Assembly: GCA_030435675.1 (NCBI GenBank)
Contig: CM059624.1
Coordinates: 9,696,769-9,760,768, forward strand
Source: Steinernema hermaphroditum
Lineage: Eukaryota; Nematoda; Chromadorea; Rhabditida; Steinernematidae
Direction: 5' to 3'
Length of the DNA stretch: 64,000 nt
Positions 33,555 to 43,231 of the stretch are shown piece after piece. The notes under the pieces are model-generated. The model made no database searches and had not been told where the DNA came from. It worked only from the letters and a program-made list of their open reading frames with translations. Each line of letters opens with the position of its first letter. Positions within the stretch are counted from its first letter, which is position 1. Position numbers and translations under genes: made by a program.

Positions 33555-34907
33555 TTAGTCTCTTTCTTCTTCTTCTTCAACTGTAAGCTCTTCTTTGCTC
33601 GCACTACTTTTTCTTCCTGTGGGCGCATTCTCCATGAACTTTTGATTCCACTTCCGCTCTGTTTCTTTGAGGATTGGATACGCGAGGCCGTCTTCAGCCA
33701 TGAGCCGCACCTGTTCCACGTCACTTCCAGGTTCCGACTTATCAGGCATCACGACGAACTTCACATCGATTTCCTCCATGTATGTGAGAATTCGACAGTA
33801 GAGGGAGTAGTTCGCGATTCTTTTGCCGCTGTCGGTTGTCCAGTTGTGGGTTTGCCAGCGAAGAAACGCGTACGAATCGGTCACGATGACGATCTTCTTG
33901 AGACCTTGCTCTATCGCCTAAAAACAACAGTTCACCTGGGAGCTTAAAAAAATTTTTTACCGTTTCCAGGGCCAAGATAATTGCGCAAAGTTGCGACCGG
34001 AAGAGAGTTGCAGGCACCATATTCAGTCGCCTCGTATCGTCCAACAATTCGTACTCCTTGTCAGCCCACTTGACAGCGTATCCACCACGACGGAAACTTC
34101 CCTCCACGTTCTCTGCAGCAGCTGTGTACACGACAGGTCCAAACTCGGATAACTCCGCAATGTTGAATGTGTACTTCTTCTTCTTTTTGTTTTGTTCAAT
34201 AACTTCATCTAAACAATAAAGTCTAGATGATGCTTCCGAAAGGGAACAAACCATGGAAAGACTCCGAAGCGAACTCAGATTCCAAAGCTTCCTTCACTTC
34301 CTTGTCCTTCAATGCGGAAGCGTGCTTCACCTTCAGCTGAAGTTTTTCGACCAAACTGGCGAGTTCCTCGATCAGTTCGCGATGCTTCACTTCAGTGCCG
34401 TCCTTCTTGACGAAGTCGTTCGCCTTCCACACGGGGAGATATCTGTTCACGAGCTTCTCGATGTAGTCCGAGCCGGTGTACACGATAAGCTTATCAACGT
34501 GCCTATCGTAAACGGCCTGCCGCAGCACAGCTATCATAGATTCTAGTGAAGCAGCGCCATAGTTCTGTGACGGGATATTCTTCAGTACGTTGTACTCGTT
34601 GTTCGGTTCCCAAAATATTCCAATTTGGGCTCCATGCTTCTTGCTGTAACTGGTGACTGCCGACACCACGGGCGCACTGAAATAACATCAGATAGAATGG
34701 AGATATATGGAAAGACTGGGCTTACTTATGCCAGTAGAAATCATCCTCATGGCTCAGTTCGTGTGTTCTTCCCTTCGACTGCTCTAGCGAACGCAGGAAC
34801 TCCGGATCTTTTGAGGGATCACCGTGATCTGCTTCCGCTGGTGTGGAGAGGAACCGAGCTATCGGCCGGCGGAGTGAGAGGAATCTCAGAGCGGTTCTGG
34901 AAAGCAT
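33555..34907 (-). CDS. Double RNase H-fold protein, probably inactive, probably mitochondrial
   Basis: Exons, high to low: 34907-34726, 34676-34252, 34208-33961, 33917-33555; 405 residues. The start directly follows TTCCAG. Residues 1-25 are Arg/Ser/Leu-rich without acids (LSRTALRFLSLRRPIARFL), like a mitochondrial presequence. Two RNase H1-type folds follow. In the first (about 63-190) the four catalytic acids seem gone: VYTDG is replaced by a VSAVTSY region, the RAE glutamate by Ala (NYGAAS), YTDS by YTGS. In the second (about 210-370) only VTDS keeps its Asp; the first reads VYTAAA and the Glu is Gln (FRSQLC). A Glu-rich tail ends the protein. The alignments are by eye against RNase H1. 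Possible role: structural or nucleic-acid binding; no substrate can be inferred. An active RNase H1 is unlikely. Confidence 0.8.
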
Positions 34908-35992
34908 CTGGAACTGAGCAGAAAGGTAAAATAATTAAGATGACAACCGTGTGACGAATGATGCAACTAAATACAACAACAAATACAGCAAGTTGTTCAG
35001 AAATTAACGAAATTTTAGTAGAATGTTCTCGAAAATAAACAACCAGGATCAACGTCAAATCAAAATACGTAAACTGTGCGATGAATACATATCCACAAAG
35101 AGTGCTTCGCTCGAACCAGTATGCTGCGACAGGCCGTTTACGGCAAAAAGACATATCGATAAGGTCGTTCATCGCTCCCGAGCACAATGTGTTTTCGGGT
35201 TCACCTCTAATATAACTTTTTTTTTGCATTTGCTGATTCATGCTGAAAGGGTGAAATGCTACAAATTTTGAGCTACACCCGCACCTGGCATCGTATCTCA
35301 TGCGACGGGCAGAGACGAACCTTTTAACCGCGCGATGAGTGGAGCAACTGAATACAACAACGCGAAACAGCGATGACATTTTCAGATCATAAAATCGGAT
35401 AAAGACGTAAAATTAAGGAAAATGGCAAAGCAGATGAAGAATCAGCCATTGGCGGTGGCGAAGATAATCAACCAAGAGCCATTATCTCGGTTTATCCAGA
35501 GATGATCGGTGAAACGAGCCTTCACAAAGCTCATGCAGCATCAGCTGATCGAGCTGGACCAGGAACGACCTAGTGGAGAGTCAGACAGCTTCCACAAACG
35601 TCTCTGTCGCTTTCATCAGACGAGATAGAGACCGTAGCGCGGGCGCGAAAGCTTTTCAGTGCAAGCGCGTTGGGACCAGTGGTCTCGGCCACCGAACGCC
35701 TGTTTCTCGGAAAGTCAAGAGGATACGATAGGAGAAGATTCTTTTACTGTATCACAGCACAACGAAGAAAGATATTTACATCGATTTATCAATATATTAA
35801 GACTAAATAGAGTTAGATTTACAGTTTCTAATGAACTAGAAGAAGCGATTAGGTGCTGGAAGAGATTAGAGCAGAGAGACACTAGGAGATTTACAGCCGT
35901 ACCAAGGATACCGGTAATGCAACCAAAAGATCGAATCATTGGGCGCAGAGCGGTTCGCTCTTTACTGACCTTAGGGAGTGGGGAAGGAAGCG
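34908..35992. other. AT-rich spacer between the RNase H and efl-3 genes
   Basis: No gene supported. 35.4-36.0 kb is more AT-rich than the neighbours and has overlapping open frames in two plus-strand frames (for example 35659-36000), neither with good splice sites. One reads ATERLFLGKSRGYDRRRFF, which resembles a protein but is not recognised. It may be a relic of inserted DNA. Confidence 0.3.
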
Positions 35993-37977
35993 TCAATTGA
36001 TGTTCGCCGTGTTCTGATTCCGGACGCCCAGGATGTTGGACACGGAGTGGCTCACCGTCGACGTCTTCGGTCTGACTATGGGGAAGACGGGGAAGGACTT
36101 CCGGGGCGCGAAGCGCATTCCGGGGGCGTTGGAGGTGGGGTTGTGGATCTGGTAGATGGGGGAGAGGGGGAGGGCGTTGGAGGACTGCGCCCGGTTCGCG
36201 AGACTAGAGCTGTTGAGGAGGCCGACCTGTTTCCACACGGTGCTTATCTGAAGGCTTTCGATTAGGGTACTGTAGGGGATGGGACTTCTTACCGGCTTGA
36301 GGGGAGGAAGAGCTGCTTGGTTAGCCATGAGGGAGCGGAGGGTTTCTTCGGAGGCTAGCCTGTTGGAGAGGACTCGGAAGGGATTCGCGTTCGTCCGGTC
36401 CGTCAGAAGGAAGGCGCCGGGCTTCGGCGTTGGCTTGACGATGTCGCCAAGGGGCGCCGCGTTCTCGTCGTTCTCCGGAGGCGTCATCGGGGCGGAGGGC
36501 GTCGGCGCGCTCAGACTCTTGGCGGCCGCCTCGAGGAGCTTCCGTTCCCTCTCGGCGTACTCGGCCAGTTCGGCCAGTTTGCTGAGGGAGGCGCGTTTCG
36601 CCGGCGGCGGACTGACCGACTTCGAGGCGCTGCAGAGGTCGGCGTTCCAGTTAACTCCGTGCTCGTCGGGATTGGGGCCACAGTAGACGAAGAGGGGGAT
36701 CTTCTTGGTGCCGAAGAGGTAGTGCACCTTCTTGATGAGGTTCATCGCCACGAGAACGTTGGCGATGTCATAGAGTCGGCGGCAGCGGCTTCTGCTGGGC
36801 GGCTCGAAGCCCTCCGTCTCGGGATCCTTGATAAGAACGGTGCTGGCGACGTCCAAACTGACTTTCCTTCCGGAGTCCTGAAACGAAGACCGTAGTACGG
36901 AGAGGACAAGCAGAGGAACCTACAGGATTGCAGAGGAGGACCATGAGGAATCGGCGACACAGATTGGCCAGCGAGTTCTGGCCGTAGCGGTCGCGATTCA
37001 CTCTGATTTTGGCGCTCTGGGAGAGGGTGTCGAGGCTCATCGTGGAGGACTGGGAGGACTGGGGGGATTCCGGGATGGAGGCCTCCTTGTCTTCGATGCC
37101 GATCAGGGAACCGACGACGTCTCCCGAGGCGCCGGAGCTTCTTCTCTTGATCTCGGTGAAGTTGCACATCGCCTGCTCGACGTGGGCCACCCGTTCCGGG
37201 AGTCCCTCCTCGGCGGCCTGTCTCTGCAGCACTGCCATCAGCTGAGGAAGCCTCCGCAGTCCGTGCCACTTGTAGTAGCTCTTGTTCGTCTTGGCCATCG
37301 CATCGAGGGCCTCCATCACGTTCACGATGTCGTAGATTCGCCGTTTCTCCACATCTTAAATTCGGCGCATTTCAGAGGAGCCTTCAGGGGCATGCTTACT
37401 CATCGACTTGGCGACCGTCTCGAGGTGGATGTCGTGTCCTCTGCTCTCCTCCTCCTGCATGACGGTGAGGAACTTCTGGCACAGCTTGCCGAGGGACTTC
37501 TCCTTCCGGGAGACTGGGTCCGCATCGCAGTCGTCGTCCTCCGAGTGCTCCAAACTGCGTTTCCGCGAGTAGTTCGAAGGCGACGCTTTGCTCGTGTTCG
37601 GCTTGTTCGGGGCTACAAGCGGACGGTGAATACTCATGGCGATCGATTAGTCACGACTGTGGGCACCTCAAAATCGCGCACCGCAAGACGTTCTCGCACC
37701 TAGCCTCTAAGCGCTATTCGCACCCCAGCCCTTTTTCTCTCTGTTTCGCACTTCTCGAATCATTTTGACGTCATCTTCCGGAATCCGAAGGGACTCGAGG
37801 CAGTGCCGGAGGAGCGCCGACGAAGCGGCGGCAAAAAAAGTTACCGCGCGTGGGGTCATAAATCAGGGAAAGGGACCTACCGGGCACGAGGGGCTTCAGC
37901 TGGGTGGCGTCGACGGTGCAGACGTCAACTTCTTCGGAGTCCTGGGACGTCTTCTGGGGTGCTACGTTCTCCGCCAT
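35993..37977 (-). CDS. efl-3: Atypical E2F (E2F7/8 type) transcription factor
   Basis: DP-independent E2F with two DNA-binding domains, acting as a repressor in the nucleus. Exons, high to low: 37977-37881, 37612-37400, 37354-36924, 36877-36293, 36247-35993; 526 residues. A TTTCAG ends 10 nt before the ATG (candidate trans-splice site). Domain 1 (about 70-135) shows SLGKLCQKFL and NVEKRRIYDIVNVMEAL...KWHG. Domain 2 (about 225-315) shows SLANLCRRFL, KVSLDVASTVL and RCRRLYDIANVLVAMNLIKKV. There is no dimerisation or marked box as in classical E2F, which fits the E2F7/8 class and C. elegans efl-3. The rest is low-complexity, Pro/Ser-rich. The last intron (36292-36248) is 45 nt, in frame and stop-free, so it could be retained. 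The first intron is 268 nt, the others about 45. Confidence 0.92.
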
Positions 37978-40360
37978 CGCCCGAATCTGAAAGGAACCGC
38001 CGTCAGAGGAGCGCGATTAATCGGGCGATAACGTTTCCCGCGGATTTTTTGCGACTCGGTTGGCGCGAAAGTCGACTTTCCGACGCGATTCTCGCCACGA
38101 TGACCGGCGGAGCGTCGAGATAACCGCTGGAGCTCGGCGAAGGAACGAGAAGAAGAAGAAGGAGGGGGCGGCGGTCGTTTCGATTCCGATTGCGCATCTT
38201 ATCATATCAGTTGATCTCTTAGAATCGTTTGGCTGCGATTGCGCCCAGGCGATTTGAATATGCGAAACGGCCTTGGAGGGGAGGGCGAACGAGTTTTTCA
38301 GTTTCAATTAGACACGGTGGTCATCAATCTGTGCCCCCCGGGATGGGCGACTGTCGCCGGTGGAGGGGCAGAGGAGCAGGGAATGTGATAAGAGAAGGTC
38401 GCGCGGCAAAATGTGCGAGAACCGCGAAGTGTGGCTCCGTCCTTTCGTGGACGGCCCGAGTGGGGAGAGGCCGAAGAGACGATCCGGGACCGGGTCCAGG
38501 AAGGGAATGCGCAGGCAGAAGAGAGGCCGGGTGTGCGCCCGCCTGACCGATGCGAAAAGGTCCTCTGCAGACGCGGGAAAAGAGGGAGGCGGGATCGGGG
38601 TGCGCACGCGGCAATTTTTGGCGCCAGTTACGATCGGCGACGCGGGCCAACTGTGGTGGGTACTGCACCCGATGTACTTTGGAGGGGACGACGGTGGGCG
38701 GGCGAAGCGGAGAAGGGCCGCCGACGGGAATCTGGGCCCCTTCTCCTCTGGACAAGACGGTTGTAAATGAGGAATTCATCGATAGTGCGAAGTCAATCAG
38801 ATAAATCAGATGATCCTTCTCGAGGCTCTGGAGAAATTTGTAGTCCGACCAATAGGTGCTGTGCTGGAAGCGCGGGAAAACCGTCTTAGAGGCAGATCTT
38901 TGCACTTTTAATGTCCCGCGGAGAAGACGATAACAAGCAGTAAAACAAGGCGGTAAACTTGTTTTCGCTCCTCCGGGCGGAGAGGACCGGCAGCTCGTCT
39001 TGGCTTAGGGACGTCGCGCTGGAGGCGAAATTGGAGGGAAACCGCAAACGGCTGAATGGGTCGCGGCGACGCGAAATCGGTTTGCGCGAGACGAGAGGTG
39101 GAAATTGCCTCAATGGATTTACCGCCAAAATCCTTTTGCCAGTGATCGACGCGGCGCGGCGCTCGTGGAAACGCGATTCGGGGAGACCCACTTGAGGTTT
39201 AATTGGAGCTGAACTGCCCGGGGTGATGGCCTCAGAGGATGCGTAATGGGGGGCCATTGGCGACCTCACTGGGAAAGCGCCAATGGAAACGAGTTAGCGA
39301 TTCGATACGGTTGACCTTTGGACATATGCGGGAAGCGCTGACCCCTGCGAGCTCGCGCGTTTACGGTCGCTTTGTCCGCTCTCGAAGCTCGCGGTGGAAG
39401 TGAGCCCGCGAAACTGGGAATAACCAACAATTAGCGCAACACGGGTTACGGTAGGAGAGGCGCGAGATGGCGAGCACAAACAAAGAGATGGGGGGAGAGA
39501 GTGCTTCTTTGGGACGCAGAGAATGAATGCACCCCTGCGCTGTTCTGCAGATCCCTTAGGGTGGCCAAATAGAGGTCCCACTAGGGCCAGAAGTCGAAGA
39601 AGCTCAGTCATCTCGACGTCTCCAGGACAGAGTCGGTCCGAAAGTGCGCACGAGAAGCAGAGCGAAGGCAATGTGGAGGACGTTGTGAAACGAAGTGACT
39701 TTTGCGGTAAAACGGCAGAAAGAAACTGATGGTGATAATTTCTGATTTATGGCCGATTCGTGGCATTCGCACCTCCGCTCACATCGAGGCTTCTTAGTTC
39801 AAGCTTTCGCGATGCCGCCCTAAAGTTCGCACGCTAAGCATGCAATCGCGGCGTAAGTATCCATTTCTGGATCATTTCGGCGCCGCTAATCAGATCGGCC
39901 CGTCTCAGGGTTGCGCGTCGCGGCTTCGGAGCAAAACGCCAATTAACGGATATGCAATAGGTCATCGCCGGGAGATTAGGCGGCACGACGAACGAGGCGG
40001 TAAGTGACGCGCGATGGCATCCGACAAAGGCTGAGTGGATTACGCGGGAGGTTAGGCAAACTATTAGGAGCGCGCAGATGACCTTCCGGATCAGCCGGCC
40101 GAGGGAAACAGTGTCGGAATCCGGGCCTCTTCCTGTGACTTCGAGTCCGGGAGACTCGTAAATCGCACTTTACGATGCAAACTCCGACTGTAAATCACGA
40201 GAGATAGTGTCAACGCTAATTGCCCACTCGAAGGGTCATCCGAGCAGACCTCAGGAAATCCTGTAGCCCTCTTTTGTGCTTTCGCTTTTTGCAAAGAGTG
40301 TCGAAATCCGCGGAGAAACCAGAAAGTCCGATTAGGATAATCCTTCTGTTTACTCGGGGC
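37978..40360. other. Intergenic region between efl-3 and the secreted-protein gene
   Basis: No gene supported over 2.4 kb. GC-rich 38.3-38.8 kb gives long open frames in several frames and both strands at once, the usual sign of noncoding GC-rich DNA. TACGGTAG at 39447. Head-to-head promoters are expected at both ends. Confidence 0.4.
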
Positions 40361-40366
40361 TATAAA
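40361..40366 (+). promoter_or_regulatory. TATA box
   Basis: TATAAA within GGGGCTATAAAGGCCCC, 42 nt upstream of the ATG of the 40403 gene. Spacing leaves a very short 5' UTR, common for strongly expressed secreted or cuticle-type nematode genes. Confidence 0.65.
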
Positions 40367-40402
40367 GGCCCCACTCTCCGCGGCACTTTCGCTTCCCCCG
40401 CC

Positions 40403-41005
40403 ATGCAGAATCCGCTTCAAAATCGGCTCTCCTCGGCTTTCCTCTTCTTCTCCTTCGCGGCTTCCGTCCGCTCTGCCGACCTCACGGCCGCCTTCCTCAG
40501 GGACTACCTCTCCAACGCCATGCCCTTCTCCTCCATGGGCACCTACCCCTATTCATCATCCATGCTGACCTCCATGTACCCCTACAGTATGCTTTCGAAC
40601 CCGATGCTGTCAACCGGAGTGATGGGCCCTTATCAGTCGATCTACGGAATGGTCGATCCTTATGGGATGGGGGGCCTCGGAATGCAGTACCCTCTGCGCG
40701 GAATGAGTGAGTGATGACCTCGGCTTACATGATTTGTTGCTGTTTGATGCTTAGATCTCGGCATGGGTTACGGTATGACGGGACTCGGCCTTGGCCTCGG
40801 CGGACTCAACTCGGGATTCAACTCTCTCTCCAACCTCAACGCCATGAGTGGCCTCGGCGGGATAGGAGGTCTCGGAGGCCTCGGAGGTCTCGGGGGTCTC
40901 GGAGGCCTCGGGGGTCTCGGAACGACTCTCGGTACGTCGCCGTTTGGAGTCGGACTGAGGAGAGAGAAGGAATCGTCTTCCCTGAGAGACAGAACTCGCC
41001 GATAG
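40403..41005 (+). CDS. Secreted Gly/Leu/Met/Tyr-rich protein
   Basis: Not a recognised family. Exons 40403-40706 and 40755-41005; 184 residues. Residues 1-24 (LSSAFLFFSFAASVRSA core) form a signal peptide. The middle is rich in Met, Tyr, Pro and Ser (MGTYPYSSSML type), followed by a run of Leu-Gly-Gly triplets and a basic end (LRDRTRR). This composition recalls nematode cuticle, eggshell or grinder structural proteins and Gly-rich antimicrobial-like peptides, but no cysteines are present for disulphide pairing. The intron is 48 nt (GTGAGT...TGCTTAG). It is tail-to-tail with the GPCR, 58 bp between stop codons. A TATA box supports a compact promoter. Confidence 0.75.
40850..40920 (+). repeat. 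Coding tandem repeat of a Leu-Gly-Gly unit
   Basis: About eight copies of a 9-nt unit of the form GG(T/C)CTCGG(A/G), encoding Gly-Leu-Gly triplets in the secreted protein; synonymous variation between copies shows they are not all recent. Confidence 0.8.
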
Positions 41006-41063
41006 ATACTTTATGTTTTCTTTGTACATCGAATATACAGACAGTAAAAGGAGACGAGACGTC

Positions 41064-43064
41064 TCAAAGAGTCTGGTAGAGACACGTGATGGAGACGTCT
41101 TCGGTGCTGGGGGTGTCACAGGATACGATCGGCGCCGGCGGCAAGGAGATCAGCGAGCGGGTGGGCAGTTTCGTCTTCGGAGAGCGCGGCGGGAGGAGGG
41201 CTTCTGCAGGCCTGGGAGGTTTCACGGAAGGCGAAGCCGCGGCCTCCGACCTCTCCGCAGATCTCTTCGTGCGGCCATTGTACTCAGAAGCGGCACGCTC
41301 GTTCCGTTTTGTCATGTAGAGAGGCTTCAGGAAGAGCTCCGTCTCCCGAGCCACGGAGATCGTGTTCCTCTTCTGTTTCAGTACCTCAGAGGGCACCGAA
41401 AGGCCCTTCATGAAGATCGAGGGCGAGTTGTTACGCATCGACTGCGTCCGGCTCAGAATCAGATTGTTGTAGTAGGCGTCGTTGTGCTTTCCCGTGCAGC
41501 CGTGCCTGAAGAAGAGAGTTTTCAGTCCAGGAAAGGGGCTGGCGGGGTCACTTGGCGCCTTTTCGCACCTTTCGGCCGAAGGGTCACTCCGATCGCACCT
41601 CGGCGACACTCACCTGAACCAGAAGATAAGGGTGTTCCTGTACTTCGCGCTGAACATGAAGTAGATGGCGAAGGTGGAGGCCGAGTTGAGGACGACGAGG
41701 AGTGTGGAGATATCGTTGAGCTGGAAGGCGATGGCGGCGGTGCTTTCCGCGATGAAGAGGTCGGGCTTCGCGCACTCCACCAAATTCAGCAAGAAGGGGA
41801 GCGTGTTGCATACGGCGAACATCACCGTCACCATCAGCAGCATCACCGTCGTCTTGTGTTCTCGCTGCTGCTGAAAGCGGCACAGTGGATGGGGCACAGC
41901 CGATCCTGGACCCACCTGACGGGTCATCGCCTGACGCTCCCTCCGGAAGTGGAAGATGGAGAGGCAGACGTGGCCATTGAGCACGATGATCGCCCCGAAG
42001 GGGATCAGGAAGTGCGTGAGGAGGTACGAGATGGTGAAGTAGCCGATCATGTAGTAGGGGTGCTGCGCGATGTCCCGCAGATTCCTCTGGTAGTAAACCT
42101 CGCCCTTTTCGGTCGTTCTGAAAGCAGAGGGCGAGGCTGAGGGGAGAGAGGGCACTCTTACGTGATGTCGTACTCGTTGAATCTTATCAGATTGTAAAGG
42201 ACGGCGAAGAAGCCGATCAGAAGAAGCGCCGTCTTCGACTTGCGCGGGGTGCACCAGATTCGCACCTGGAAAAGACAGATAATCTCCTAATCCATTAGGC
42301 TCCGAAAGTGTTTTCTCCCCTCGGGACCAAAGAACGAACCTGGAGGGGCCGACAGACGGCCGTCCAGCGCTCTACTGTGATCAGCACCATGATGTAGATG
42401 CTGCAGGTCTGCATCATCAGGTTCACCGGATAGACGAACTTGAGCATGTAGGCGAGATACTCCACGTGGGTCTCGCGACTCTCCCTGAAACGCGCTCCTT
42501 TTACGCCCCACATCGAGGTCTTTCCACTTGATTTGAGATTTTTTGCTCGAAAAGACGCCAAAAATTGTTTGCGAGGGAGTGATGTGGTCGCTTCGGGACT
42601 CTTTGTCTTCTAAAGGACCGAAAGGACATTTCTAGAGAAACATCTCTAATTTCCCTAAATGACCGTTTTTCACAAATTATTCATTATAGGTGCAGTGCAC
42701 AAAGAATGGACTTTTCGATCTCTGAAAGTTCGCATCTGAGCCCATTGTAGAAGAAGTGCGCTGTTCTGGAGAAACATGCGAGCCTCAGCAGTTCAATCGA
42801 ATTAGACAAATCCCGGCCGAAAACAAGGACTCACCAGACGTCGAGAACGGGCAGCACAAATACCGGTATGGCAAGGATAAGCAGGCTCAGATCGACGAGG
42901 CTGAGGGCCGAAAGGAGGATGTTCACCGAGGAACATCTCATCGAAGGTCGCGAGAACATGTAGAAGGAGACGGCGTTGCCGACCACTCCGATCAGGGCTA
43001 TGCCGAACGTGGCACATGCCATTAACTGTTGGCTGTCCATTACATACTGAAACGCGATTGCCAT
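41064..43064 (-). CDS. FMRFamide-receptor-like peptide GPCR
   Basis: Seven-transmembrane receptor, probably for an FMRFamide-like neuropeptide in neurons or muscle. Exons, high to low: 43064-42835, 42484-42340, 42265-42162, 42117-41916, 41870-41614, 41505-41064; 459 residues. TAA directly precedes the start ATG in frame. TM1 has GVVGN, TM2 LSALSLVDL, TM3 a Cys followed by VERWTAVCRPL (ERW for DRY), TM6 VMFAVCNTLPFLLN, TM7 LNSASTFAIYFMFSAKYR, where NSAxxFxIY replaces NPxxY. These features match the FMRFamide-receptor (frpr) branch of rhodopsin-class receptors. The extracellular N-terminus is only about 15 residues. The C-tail is long (about 150), basic and Ser/Pro-rich, and ends CLYQTL. Intron 41915-41871 is 45 nt, in frame, stop-free, in the third intracellular loop. 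The exact family member and ligand cannot be named. Confidence 0.88.
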
Positions 43065-43157
43065 TTAAGCGACGCATTCGCCAGAAAACACGAAGAAAAC
43101 AAGCGGTTGGGTACGGTGATGTAGTCGACATCGACGAATGCAGCAGCAGTGTATGCG

Positions 43158-43214
43158 TGGCTCATTGGAAGTGTAGCAGCACGGCGCGCAGCTCGAGGCG
43201 GGTTCGACACCCGC
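43158..43214 (+). other. tRNA-like element with A-box and B-box
   Basis: TGGCTCATTGG at 43158-43168 resembles a Pol III A box. GGTTCGACACC at 43201-43211 is a B box within a perfect T arm (GCGGG-TTCGACA-CCCGC, 43198-43214). The acceptor and anticodon stems do not pair, so this is not a normal tRNA; a pseudogene or tRNA-derived repeat head is more likely. Confidence 0.3.
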
Positions 43215-43231
43215 CCGAGGAATATGATTAG

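Noticed and set aside
35659..36000. 114-codon plus-strand frame next to efl-3
   Set aside because: It competes with another protein-like frame over the same bases and ends opposite the efl-3 C-terminus; kept only as a composition anomaly.
38324..38905. 193-codon minus-strand frame and overlapping plus-strand frames
   Set aside because: GC-rich DNA with open frames on both strands at once; the first 50 residues look less random but have no splice or homology support.
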